Shown here piece after piece: positions 17,451 through 24,597 of a DNA stretch of 64,000 bases. The notes beneath the pieces were generated by a model that searched no databases, was not told where the DNA came from, and saw nothing but the letters and a program-made list of their open reading frames with translations. Where the stretch lies: the NCBI RefSeq assembly GCF_900156575.1, contig NZ_FTNY01000003.1, positions 789,133-853,132 on the forward strand, written 5' to 3'. Position numbers and translations under genes: made by a program. Source of the stretch: Chryseobacterium shigense (GTDB lineage Bacteria > Bacteroidota > Bacteroidia > Flavobacteriales > Weeksellaceae). The first letter of the stretch is position 1. Each line of letters opens with the position of its first letter.

Positions 17451-17660
17451 TTAGAAAGTTCGCTGCTTCTCCGTCAGATTCGCTTGGATCACCAAAGCAC
17501 CAAGGCCGAGAATAATTTCAGCGATGCCTAATGTTCTGATAAGATTGATCCCGCATACGAGACATTCAGGTTCCGGAAAAGGTTTTTTTCCTACGACAAT
17601 GATCAATACTCCTCCTATGATAATAATGACCACGATAAAGGCTCTTAATAATGTTTTCAT
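17451..17660 (-). CDS. Small hypothetical membrane protein
   Basis: A 69-residue protein from the ATG at 17660 (another ATG four codons upstream is possible). It has two hydrophobic helices (about 6-25 and 42-60) joined by a loop with two cysteines in CLVCG, which could form a disulfide or bind metal. Both helices look like a DoxX-fragment or a small scaffold, but no family is certain. It converges on lepA and shares its terminator. Confidence 0.6.
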   Translation of the reverse strand: MKTLLRAFIVVIIIIGGVLIIVVGKKPFPEPECLVCGINLIRTLGIAEIILGLGALVIQANLTEKQRTF

Positions 17661-17759
17661 GATGGTATACATTTTTATTTTCTATACCAAAGTTGAGCAA
17701 ATTCGTCACTAAATTCATAAGGAAAATCACTGTTTCACGAAAGTGATTTCACCGGTTTT

Positions 17760-18392
17760 TTATTTCTTTTTTGTAAATTTTATTTCCATGGTTTTGTACT
17801 CTTTCCCTGTTTTCGAATTAGGCCCGTACATTTCCATCGTGTGAGTACTGGCATCATTAAAGGTATACACCTCTCTGAAATCACAGTCTTTTCCAGGTCT
17901 TGCCGGATCAGTCATTTTACCTTTGAATTCAATAGATTTTTTAGAGGGATTCCAGTCGCCCTCCGCATGCATAATGCCTGTTCCCATATTATCAATCCAG
18001 GTGCTTACAAATTTCTTCTTAGAATTATCATAGCCTATAAAGCTTATTCCTTCAAACGGCATTCCCATAAAATTTCCCTTATAAGAACTTTGCTGATAAC
18101 GGCCTCCGAAAATCATTTTATTGGTACATTCAGACTGGCTCGTTACAGGTTGTGCGCCTTCTTCCATCCACATCTGGGTGACGCCTGTCCAGTTTCCGTC
18201 ATAGGCAGCCAATGTTTTGTGCATATCTCCGGGCGTAGCATACTCCATCCACGCTTTCATGGCTGTAGCTGAATCTACAGGTTTCCAATCCGCAGAATCA
18301 GTTTTGGATAAACTTTTTTCTGTGGCAGGTTTTCCTTTCTCGCAAGCGGTCAAGAGAAAAGCAATGGAGAATAATAACAATAGATTTTTCAT
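17760..18392 (-). CDS. DUF1579 domain lipoprotein
   Basis: A 210-residue predicted lipoprotein: the signal peptide ends in LLTAC (Cys17). The mature domain has the DUF1579 pattern, with DGNWTGVTQMWME and GGRYQQSSYKGNFMGMPFEGISFIGYDN (about 90-120) and STWIDNMGTGIMHAEGDW, a beta-barrel (calycin-like) fold of unknown ligand. It runs divergently from the Nudix regulator gene, with about 120 bases between the starts. Confidence 0.82.
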   Translation of the reverse strand: MKNLLLLFSIAFLLTACEKGKPATEKSLSKTDSADWKPVDSATAMKAWMEYATPGDMHKTLAAYDGNWTGVTQMWMEEGAQPVTSQSECTNKMIFGGRYQQSSYKGNFMGMPFEGISFIGYDNSKKKFVSTWIDNMGTGIMHAEGDWNPSKKSIEFKGKMTDPARPGKDCDFREVYTFNDASTHTMEMYGPNSKTGKEYKTMEIKFTKKK

Positions 18393-18482
18393 AATTAATT
18401 AATTTTAAGTAGGTTATTGAAAAATAAAGTTAGTAAATTTTATTATTCGGTTAATTGTTTTTTTAATGTCATTTATAAAACG

Positions 18483-18506
18483 TAATTTTGTGTATTCATA
18501 ACGCAA
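18483..18506 (+). promoter_or_regulatory. Regulator promoter with operator copy 1
   Basis: TAATTTTG (18483-18490) is a consensus -7 element. The 19-bp near-palindrome TTGTGTATTCATAACGCAA (18488-18506) overlaps its end and the expected transcription start, eight bases before the ATG at 18514. This is copy 1 of the motif also found at 19375, 19429 and 20104, and would allow autorepression. Confidence 0.7.
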
Positions 18507-18513
18507 ATTAATT

Positions 18514-19191
18514 ATGCAGGCTATAAAAGTTGCAGTAGACGCAGTCATTTTCGGATACTTTGATAAGCAGGACCTTCAGCTCCTTTTAATCAAAAGAAAG
18601 ATTGAACCTTTTAAAGGAGGCTGGGCGCTTCCCGGAGGTCTTGTTCTGGATGATGAAAACCTTGATGATGCCGTTAAAAGAGAACTGCATGAAGAAGCCG
18701 GTATAAAACCCGATTTTTTAGAACAACTTTATACTTTTGGTAACGTAGGCCGCGATCCAAGAAACAGGGTGGTTTCTGTAGCTTATCTGGGTCTTGTGAA
18801 CCCTTCTTATCATGAGCTCTTTGCAGACTCAGATGCGGAAGATGCACAATGGTTCAGTGTCAACAAACTTCCAAACCTTGCTTTTGATCATAAAACCATT
18901 ATTGATATAGCGTTAAAAAGACTTCGTACCAAAATCCAGTACCAGCCGATCGGCTTTAATCTTCTCAATGAAGAATTCCCTTTTTCAGACCTTGAAAACC
19001 TTTACAAAACCATTATCGGGCGCGAGATAGACCGAAGGAATTTCCGTAAAAAAATCATGAGCTACGGACTGCTTAATGAAACCAACAATGTAAAAAAAGA
19101 AGGGAGCGGAAGACCTGGAAAGCTGTTTACATTCAATCAGGAGAAATATGAAGAATTTGAAAAAGAAGGATTCTATTTCGAGATCAAATAA
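18514..19191 (+). CDS. Nudix-winged-helix transcriptional regulator (NrtR type)
   Basis: A 225-residue protein with an N-terminal Nudix domain (about 1-140) and a C-terminal winged helix (about 150-225, including REIDRRNFRKKIMSYGLL and GSGRPGKLFTF). This is the NrtR architecture; known NrtR proteins repress NAD-metabolism genes and are released by ADP-ribose or related compounds. The Nudix box is complete (G-x5-E-x7-R-E-L-x-E-E-x-G-I, about 44-66), unlike many NrtR proteins where it is degenerate, so it may also hydrolyse its ligand. It sits upstream of a 12-gene ADP-ribose-related operon and shares a 19-bp operator with it. Function as the operon repressor is inferred from those sites. Confidence 0.88.
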   Translation: MQAIKVAVDAVIFGYFDKQDLQLLLIKRKIEPFKGGWALPGGLVLDDENLDDAVKRELHEEAGIKPDFLEQLYTFGNVGRDPRNRVVSVAYLGLVNPSYHELFADSDAEDAQWFSVNKLPNLAFDHKTIIDIALKRLRTKIQYQPIGFNLLNEEFPFSDLENLYKTIIGREIDRRNFRKKIMSYGLLNETNNVKKEGSGRPGKLFTFNQEKYEEFEKEGFYFEIK

Positions 19192-19374
19192 CCCTCTATT
19201 CGATATAATTCCCTCTATAAATTTACACCGGAAATTTCCATTTTTCCTGTTTCAACTACTTAGACTAAAGTTTTAGTTTTTTTTGGTTAATTCGTATCAT
19301 TTGTGATGATATCAATGTCATTTGTGTTTTATTTGATTGAATTTTTATAATTGATAATCAGTGTGTTGTATTTA

Positions 19375-19447
19375 TAGTGTAAAAATAACGCAAATAAATT
19401 TTGCTGATAAAATGAGATTGTTTTACATTTGTGTAATAATAACACAA
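19375..19447 (+). promoter_or_regulatory. Operon promoter with operator copies 2 and 3
   Basis: TTTG (19400-19403) and TACATTTG (19424-19431), 20 bases apart, form a near-ideal Bacteroidota promoter. TAGTGTAAAAATAACGCAA (19375-19393) lies just upstream of it and TTGTGTAATAATAACACAA (19429-19447) overlaps the -7 end and transcription start, ending two bases before the NADAR ATG. Both match the site over the regulator's own promoter. The layout is that of a repressor holding both flanks of a promoter. Confidence 0.75.
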
Positions 19448-19449
19448 TC

Positions 19450-19992
19450 ATGAAATACACCTTGCAACATATGATGAAAAGATTTCAGGAAAATCAAAGC
19501 CCTGAATTTCTATTTTTCTGGGGACACACCGTAAAAGATCAGATCACCAAATCATGTTTCAGTCAATGGTTTCCCCTTCAGTTTGAAGAAAATGGAAGCA
19601 TCTATAAAACCGCTGAACATTATATGATGGCGGGAAAAGCAAAGCTGTTTAACGATCAGGACATTTTAGAAAAGATTGTAAAAACTGAAACACCCGATAA
19701 GGCCAAAAGCCTGGGAAGAAAAGTCAAAAATTTTGATCCGAAACTCTGGGACGCGCATAAATACGAAATAGTAAAAAATGCCAATCTTCTGAAGTTCTCC
19801 CAAAATTCAAAATTTAAAGATTTTCTCTTGTCTACAGATGATAAGGTTCTGATTGAAGCAAGTCCTTATGACAGGATCTGGGGAATCGGAATGCTGGAAA
19901 CAGATTCCAGAGCGAAAGATCCCGCTTTATGGAATGGAGAAAATCTGCTCGGTTTTGCTTTGATGGAAGTAAGGGACGAGTTAAGAAGGTAA
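19450..19992 (+). CDS. NADAR family protein (ADP-ribose-base N-glycosidase fold)
   Basis: A 180-residue NADAR (YbiA/RibX-type) protein. Family members cleave N-glycosidic bonds of ribosyl-linked heterocycles; some remove ADP-ribose from guanine bases in DNA, others act on riboflavin intermediates. Family features: FFWGHT near residue 20, SQWFP, the YKTAEHYMM motif with the conserved Glu (about 57), and EASPYDRIWGIG (about 137-148). The ATG at 19450 directly follows operator copy 3. As first gene of an ADP-ribose operon, a role in removing ADP-ribose from nucleic acid is favoured over riboflavin synthesis; that is inference. Confidence 0.92.
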   Translation: MKYTLQHMMKRFQENQSPEFLFFWGHTVKDQITKSCFSQWFPLQFEENGSIYKTAEHYMMAGKAKLFNDQDILEKIVKTETPDKAKSLGRKVKNFDPKLWDAHKYEIVKNANLLKFSQNSKFKDFLLSTDDKVLIEASPYDRIWGIGMLETDSRAKDPALWNGENLLGFALMEVRDELRR

Positions 19993-20103
19993 AGACACAA
20001 GCACTAAACACAAAATAAAAAAGATGTTTTTAAGAACCGATGTCATTGTATATCCGTAAGTAATCATCTTTAAAAGGAGATGCATCACTATGTCTTTTTT
20101 ATT

Positions 20104-20122
20104 TAGCGTAAAATAGACACAA
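20104..20122 (+). promoter_or_regulatory. Operator copy 4 between NADAR and the rest of the operon
   Basis: TAGCGTAAAATAGACACAA matches the other three sites at the outer half-sites (reverse complement begins TTGTGT). It lies 12 bases before the ATG at 20134 in a 141-base gap. No clear TAnnTTTG element accompanies it, so it may block read-through or mark a weak internal promoter. Confidence 0.5.
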
Positions 20123-20133
20123 AAAATAAAAAA

Positions 20134-20469
20134 ATGGAAGACGACCTAAAACCAAGATTCATCGAGTCATTGCAGAGAAACAATGACCAGATCAGAGAAG
20201 ACCGTGCACGCACCATCGGAGCAGATTCCGAATTGATTTACAGGCGCAGGGTGGAAGATATTGAACTGAAGATCAAGAGACTGAAAAGAGAGCAGGAAGG
20301 CCTTATTGACATCAGCCCTTTAGACAGGAACAGCCTCACATTTGCAGACTTTCAGCCCGAGGCATTTGTTCAGAAAGATATAGAATATTCATTAACCATC
20401 AGAAATTTAAATATTCAGTTAGAAGTCGCAGTAAAAAGATTTGAATATTTATTCGGTAAAACATTTTAA
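20134..20469 (+). CDS. Small charged helical protein of the ADP-ribose operon
   Basis: A 111-residue protein of unknown function, rich in Arg, Glu and Asp, with predicted coiled-coil stretches at about 10-65 (RRRVEDIELKIKRLKREQEG) and 85-105. No signal peptide or membrane segment. It stops three bases before the vWA gene, which suggests the two products act as a pair, for instance as a scaffold or partner of the vWA protein. Confidence 0.7.
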   Translation: MEDDLKPRFIESLQRNNDQIREDRARTIGADSELIYRRRVEDIELKIKRLKREQEGLIDISPLDRNSLTFADFQPEAFVQKDIEYSLTIRNLNIQLEVAVKRFEYLFGKTF

Positions 20470-20472
20470 ATT

Positions 20473-21327
20473 ATGGGAAGTACAAGATACGATATGGACG
20501 CTCGTTTCGACAGAGCAAGAAAAGCAGGGTACGGATTTAAATCCGCAGGTGAAATTTTCACTCAGAATGCCAAAAGAATGGCTCATGAATCGATGAATCC
20601 CAAAGGTATTTCTTTCAGAGAATCCAGAGATTCTGAAGTGCATCCGAACTCTGTTCCCATCATCTTAGGATTGGATGTGACCGGCAGTATGGGACATATT
20701 CCCCACGAACTGATTAAAGAAGGCTTACCTAAATTGATGGGAGGAATTATCCAGGGCGGCGTTCCGGATCCCGCTCTTTTATTCTTAGGAATCGGAGATC
20801 ATGAGTGGGATGCTTATCCTCTTCAGGTAGGTCAGTTTGAATCCGGAGATGAGGAATTGGATATGTGGCTTACCCGCACTTATATTGAATCCGGTGGTGG
20901 GGGAAATGCAGGAGAAAGTTATCTTCTCGCATGGTATTTTGCCGCTTTTCATACCAGAACGGATGCTTTTGAGAAGAGAAACCAAAAAGGACTTTTGTTT
21001 ACCGTAGGTGATGAACCTTGTCTGAAAAAACTTCCGGCATCAGCGATCAGAGAAATCATGGGAGCCGGCCAGCATACTTTTACGCACTTTGAACTCTTGG
21101 AAGAAGCCCGAAAAAGGTATGAAGTGTACCACATCAATGTTGTACATTCTGATCAGGCTATGAGAGTAGAGAGCGGATGGAAAGAATTGTTAGGCCAAAA
21201 CTGTTTATCCATAGAAGACCACAGGGAAATTCCCAATGTAATTAAAGGAATTATCTGTGATACCTATAAAAATAAAACATTCTTCTCTGGAGATAAAAAC
21301 GGATTTGATAATATTCAAATGTTTTAA
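20473..21327 (+). CDS. vWA-like protein of the ADP-ribose operon
   Basis: A 284-residue cytoplasmic protein whose central strand carries LDVTGSMG (about 63-70), the D-x-T/S-x-S metal-ion-dependent adhesion site of von Willebrand A domains. A later GDHEWD and the Gly-rich ESGGGGNAGES (about 139-149) would supply the rest of the metal site, and LLFTVGDEP a further core strand. vWA proteins without secretion signals usually assemble complexes, often with AAA+ proteins or nucleic-acid enzymes. Its partner and role here are unknown. Tightly packed between the helical protein and the PurA-like gene. Confidence 0.72.
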   Translation: MGSTRYDMDARFDRARKAGYGFKSAGEIFTQNAKRMAHESMNPKGISFRESRDSEVHPNSVPIILGLDVTGSMGHIPHELIKEGLPKLMGGIIQGGVPDPALLFLGIGDHEWDAYPLQVGQFESGDEELDMWLTRTYIESGGGGNAGESYLLAWYFAAFHTRTDAFEKRNQKGLLFTVGDEPCLKKLPASAIREIMGAGQHTFTHFELLEEARKRYEVYHINVVHSDQAMRVESGWKELLGQNCLSIEDHREIPNVIKGIICDTYKNKTFFSGDKNGFDNIQMF

Positions 21328-21330
21328 GTC

Positions 21331-22401
21331 ATGAAAAAGGCACAAATAGTAATAGGCTTGGGTTTTGGAGACGAGGGAAAGGGAATCACCACAGATTTTC
21401 TGGCGCAGCAAAACCCTGAGTCTGTTGTCATCAGATTTTCCGGAGGTCAGCAGGCGGCACATACCGTAATGATTGATGGTAAAAAGCATATTCATTCCAG
21501 TTTTGCAAGCGGGGCACTTCGGGGACTGCCTTCCTATTTTTCGGAACATTGCACGATTCATCCTGTGTTTTTACGGAATGAACGAAAGGAATTAATGGAG
21601 AAAAATGGAAATACTGAACTGCATATTCATCCATTGGCTAAAGTGACCACCCCATTTGATGTCTGGCAAAACAGAACCAATTCAAAAAATCTGGAGCATG
21701 GAACCTGTGGAAAAGGAATTGGAGCGACCATGAAAAGACATGAAAGCCCTTACAAGCTATTTGCCGCCGATTTGATAGCCCCAAAAGCAATGCTGATCGA
21801 AAAACTGAAAGGAATTGCCTATTACTATGGTTTTACGGACGAAGATCAGGTACAGGAAGCGCTGGATCATTTCCTGGATGCGGTAGATGAGATCGATTGG
21901 AAATTAGAGGGTTATACCTATCTGAATTCATTTGAAAATCTCCTGTTTGAAGGAAGTCAGGGAATTTTGCTGGATATGGACCACGGGGTATTTCCCAATG
22001 TAACTTATGCCCATACCACTTCAAAAAATGCGTACGAGATCTGTCAACTCCTGAAAATTGAGAATATTGAAATGTACTATGTCACCAGAATGTATTCTAC
22101 ACGTCACGGAAGCGGATGGATGAGCAATGAAAAGGAACTGATGCTGAAAAATAATGAAGAGGAAACCTGCATTTTTAATGAGTATCAGAAAGAACTTCGC
22201 CTGGGAGAACTGGATTATGACTTACTCAACTATGCGCTCCTTTTGGATGGTGCTTATGGAACGCCAACCCAAAAGAATCTTGTCGTTACGTGTCTGGATC
22301 AGACCGAAGAGAAATTTAAAAAGGAGAATATAAAAACAGAATTTGACCAGATCTATGGATCTTATTCTCCATATTCAAAAGACTTTAAACCCATTTTATA
22401 A
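21331..22401 (+). CDS. Adenylosuccinate-synthetase-like protein (short PurA paralogue)
   Basis: A 356-residue member of the PurA fold, against about 430 in housekeeping PurA. The phosphate loop LGFGDEGKGI keeps the catalytic Asp, and the second catalytic His is kept in QAAHT (NAGHT in PurA). CGKGIGATMKRH corresponds to the IMP-binding RGIGP region. The Asp-binding Arg loop and the guanine-binding NKxD motif are both changed (MYSTRHGSGW; TCLD). So ligation chemistry seems preserved while the amino-acid and nucleotide specificity may differ. Its place among ADP-ribose enzymes argues against a purine-synthesis role. It follows the vWA gene by three bases. Confidence 0.82.
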   Translation: MKKAQIVIGLGFGDEGKGITTDFLAQQNPESVVIRFSGGQQAAHTVMIDGKKHIHSSFASGALRGLPSYFSEHCTIHPVFLRNERKELMEKNGNTELHIHPLAKVTTPFDVWQNRTNSKNLEHGTCGKGIGATMKRHESPYKLFAADLIAPKAMLIEKLKGIAYYYGFTDEDQVQEALDHFLDAVDEIDWKLEGYTYLNSFENLLFEGSQGILLDMDHGVFPNVTYAHTTSKNAYEICQLLKIENIEMYYVTRMYSTRHGSGWMSNEKELMLKNNEEETCIFNEYQKELRLGELDYDLLNYALLLDGAYGTPTQKNLVVTCLDQTEEKFKKENIKTEFDQIYGSYSPYSKDFKPIL

Positions 22402-22409
22402 ACCAAATA

Positions 22410-22871
22410 ATGGCTTTATATTTAGTGACAGAATTAAGCTGGATTAATGAAAAAATGATGAACACAAAAACACTATACAGACCCGTTGGAGAAAAAGAAA
22501 TGATCCTGATTGCAGAAAGTGGCTATAAAAAATTTCCACCAAGACTGGAATGGCAACCTATTTTTTATCCGGTACTCGATGAAAGCTATGCCTCGGAAAT
22601 TGCTGGAAAATGGAACACCAGAGATGAAGCTGGAAATTATCTTGGTTTTGTTACAAAGTTTGAGGTCTCAGAAGACGTTTTGAATCACTATCCAACGCAG
22701 AATGTAGGTGCCGGAAATCATAATGAATTGTGGGTTCCGTCGGAAGAGCTGGAAAGCTTTAATAATAGGATTATAGGAGATATTGAGGTGATAAATGTTT
22801 TTGTGGGAAATGAATTTAAAGCTTCTGCAAATACTGAAATTAATAATCTTGTTTTAAAGCTTCAGAAGTAA
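22410..22871 (+). CDS. Possible ADP-ribosyltransferase-fold protein
   Basis: A 153-residue cytoplasmic protein resembling database entries loosely named ADP-ribosylation/crystallin J1. The opening TLYRPVGEKEMILIAESGY...FPPR looks like the first strand and helix of ART-fold enzymes (LYR-G ... E-L-x-x-I-x-x-S-G ... PR), and HNELWVPSEELESF late in the protein looks like their catalytic Glu strand (E-L/V-x-V-P). If this reading holds, it would be the operon's candidate writer of ADP-ribose. This is pattern recognition only; no catalytic triad is proven. It overlaps the macro gene by one base. Confidence 0.65.
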   Translation: MALYLVTELSWINEKMMNTKTLYRPVGEKEMILIAESGYKKFPPRLEWQPIFYPVLDESYASEIAGKWNTRDEAGNYLGFVTKFEVSEDVLNHYPTQNVGAGNHNELWVPSEELESFNNRIIGDIEVINVFVGNEFKASANTEINNLVLKLQK

Positions 22872-23344
22872 TGAAAGAGATACAATATTTAAAAGGAGAT
22901 GCCACCCAACCTCAAACAAAAGGAAATAAGATTATCACCCATATCTGTAACGACATTGGGGGTTGGGGAAGAGGATTTGTGATGGCAATTTCTAAAAGAT
23001 GGAAGGAGCCTGAAGCAAACTACAGGGAATGGTATGAAAGTAGAGAAAATTTCAGTCTCGGAGAGATTCAGATCATAATGGTTGAAGAAGAGATTTGGGT
23101 TTGCAATATGATCGGTCAGCATAAAACGATAACCAGTTCAAAAGGAATTTCGCCAATAAGATATGAAGCCGTAGAAAGATGCCTTGAAAAATTAGTTCCG
23201 GAAGCTTTACAACTCAATGCTGAGATACACATGCCAAGAATAGGCTGTGGTTTGGCCGGAGGGAAATGGGAAGAGATAGAGCCCATTATTGAAAAAATAT
23301 TAGTGAGAAATAATATCCCGGTATGGGTTTATGACTTTGATTAG
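22871..23344 (+). CDS. Macro domain protein (TARG1/DarG/Poa1-like clade)
   Basis: A 157-residue stand-alone macro domain that should bind ADP-ribose. The layout (YLKGDATQP, ITHICNDIGGWGRGF, MPRIGCGLAGGKW) is that of the ALC1/TARG1/DarG/Poa1 branch, whose members remove ADP-ribose from Glu or thymine, or dephosphorylate ADP-ribose-1''-phosphate. The TARG1 catalytic Asp in GLD is replaced by Ala in GLAGG, so a TARG1 mechanism is unlikely; the DarG/Poa1 type is closer. Its start overlaps the previous stop (TAATG), coupling it to the possible transferase as toxin-antitoxin partners would be. Confidence 0.87.
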   Translation: MKEIQYLKGDATQPQTKGNKIITHICNDIGGWGRGFVMAISKRWKEPEANYREWYESRENFSLGEIQIIMVEEEIWVCNMIGQHKTITSSKGISPIRYEAVERCLEKLVPEALQLNAEIHMPRIGCGLAGGKWEEIEPIIEKILVRNNIPVWVYDFD

Positions 23345-23368
23345 AATAGTAATATATTTAGAAGGAGC

Positions 23369-23376
23369 TATGTTTG
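23369..23376 (+). promoter_or_regulatory. Possible internal -7 element (TATGTTTG)
   Basis: TATGTTTG fits TAnnTTTG and lies about 50 bases before the start at 23425 in the largest gap (80 bases) inside the second part of the operon. No -33 TTG is visible, so the call is weak. Confidence 0.35.
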
Positions 23377-23424
23377 CTGTTTTTCCTAAAATGAAGAGTT
23401 GTTAAAATTATTTACACAGATAAA

Positions 23425-24033
23425 ATGAAAATTACAAGAGAAGAGATCACTATAGAAATTTTAGAATTATTATTACTGTTCAGGTATGTTTTTACAGATG
23501 ATCCTACAAAAATGTTACCATCAACTCAACTCAAATTTAAGAGGATCTGTTCAGTTTTTGCCTCTATTGGAATTGAAATTAAAGATAAAAAAAGTTTCTG
23601 CGATCTGGAATTTATTCATCAATATAAAAACTATCAGTTTTCGGATGGTATAATAGAAGCGGTACAATCAAGTATTGAAGGTTTTTATACTGTTGAAGAT
23701 ATTAAAAACAAAGATCTTAAAGAGATTATTGCCAGGATTATTTATTTTAGAACTAGGTATATTGAGTTGCTTGAAGGAGTTTTTGGAGGAGTTTGGGCGA
23801 TGGGAAAAGTACCTGTCGAAGATAGGGTTTCAAAAAGATTAGTTATTGATAGTATTAAGGATATAGATGTACTTGTAGAAAGATTAAATAAAGTGATTAC
23901 CCAATTATTTTTTCCTCAGATGAATGATTTTAACCTAGAAATATTGATCAATCGTTATGATTTCCCTCAGGAGGACTATAAAGCCATTGAAAAACAAGAA
24001 AGAGATAGTTTTTATGAAGAAAATGGATTCTAA
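23425..24033 (+). CDS. Unknown protein inserted in the ADP-ribose operon
   Basis: A 202-residue, mostly helical, soluble protein with no recognised family. Its codons are visibly richer in A and T (many ATT, TTA, AAA, GAT) than the genes on either side, and it is set off by larger gaps (80 and 53 bases) while the rest of the operon is tightly packed. It has a FGGVWAMG stretch around residue 120. It may be a late arrival, perhaps an effector or immunity protein. No motif supports a function. Confidence 0.65.
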   Translation: MKITREEITIEILELLLLFRYVFTDDPTKMLPSTQLKFKRICSVFASIGIEIKDKKSFCDLEFIHQYKNYQFSDGIIEAVQSSIEGFYTVEDIKNKDLKEIIARIIYFRTRYIELLEGVFGGVWAMGKVPVEDRVSKRLVIDSIKDIDVLVERLNKVITQLFFPQMNDFNLEILINRYDFPQEDYKAIEKQERDSFYEENGF

Positions 24034-24086
24034 ACTTAATAATACTAGAAATGTGACTTTTGTAGAGATTGGGCAAAACATATTTT

Positions 24087-24593
24087 ATGGAGATTAAATT
24101 AATAAAAGGAGACATCACAAAGATCCATGCAGACGCTATTGTTAATGCTGCCAATTCATCCCTGCTTGGTGGAGGTGGAGTAGACGGGGCTATTCATCGT
24201 GCCGGTGGAAAGCAGATTCTAGAAGAATGTATCCGGATCAGAAACAGACAAGGAAAATGCAATACCGGAGAAGCTGTGGTAACTTCAGCAGGAAATCTTC
24301 CCGCAAAGTATGTCATTCATACTGTAGGACCGGTCTGGAATGGAGAAGAAGATAAAAGCTCAAAACTTTTGAAACAATGTTATAAAAATTCTTTACAACT
24401 GGCAGAAAGTTTGGGCCTCAAAACCATAGCTTTTCCAAATATCAGTACAGGAATTTATAAGTTCCCTAAAGAACTGGCCGGAAAAATTGCGGTAGAAACA
24501 GTAAAGAATTTTCAGTCAGAGAACATTGAGAAAGTTATTTTTGTCTGCTTTGATGACGAAAATGAAAGGATTTACAAAAAATTATTAGATTAA
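24087..24593 (+). CDS. MacroD-type macro domain, O-acetyl-ADP-ribose deacetylase
   Basis: A 168-residue macro domain of the MacroD/YmdB class, which hydrolyses O-acetyl-ADP-ribose and removes mono-ADP-ribose from acidic residues. The signature is intact: [24 protein letters not shown] (about 20-43) and [11 protein letters not shown] (about 117-127). The ATG at 24087 starts directly with the first strand ([11 protein letters not shown]); an upstream TTG was rejected. It is followed after four bases by the sirtuin gene, which would produce its O-acetyl-ADP-ribose substrate. Confidence 0.94.
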   Translation: MEIKLIKGDITKIHADAIVNAANSSLLGGGGVDGAIHRAGGKQILEECIRIRNRQGKCNTGEAVVTSAGNLPAKYVIHTVGPVWNGEEDKSSKLLKQCYKNSLQLAESLGLKTIAFPNISTGIYKFPKELAGKIAVETVKNFQSENIEKVIFVCFDDENERIYKKLLD

Positions 24594-24597
24594 AACA

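Noticed and set aside
21331..22401. Housekeeping adenylosuccinate synthetase (purA)
   Set aside because: Shorter than PurA, with altered aspartate- and guanine-binding motifs, and located in an ADP-ribose operon rather than with purine or fur-type genes.
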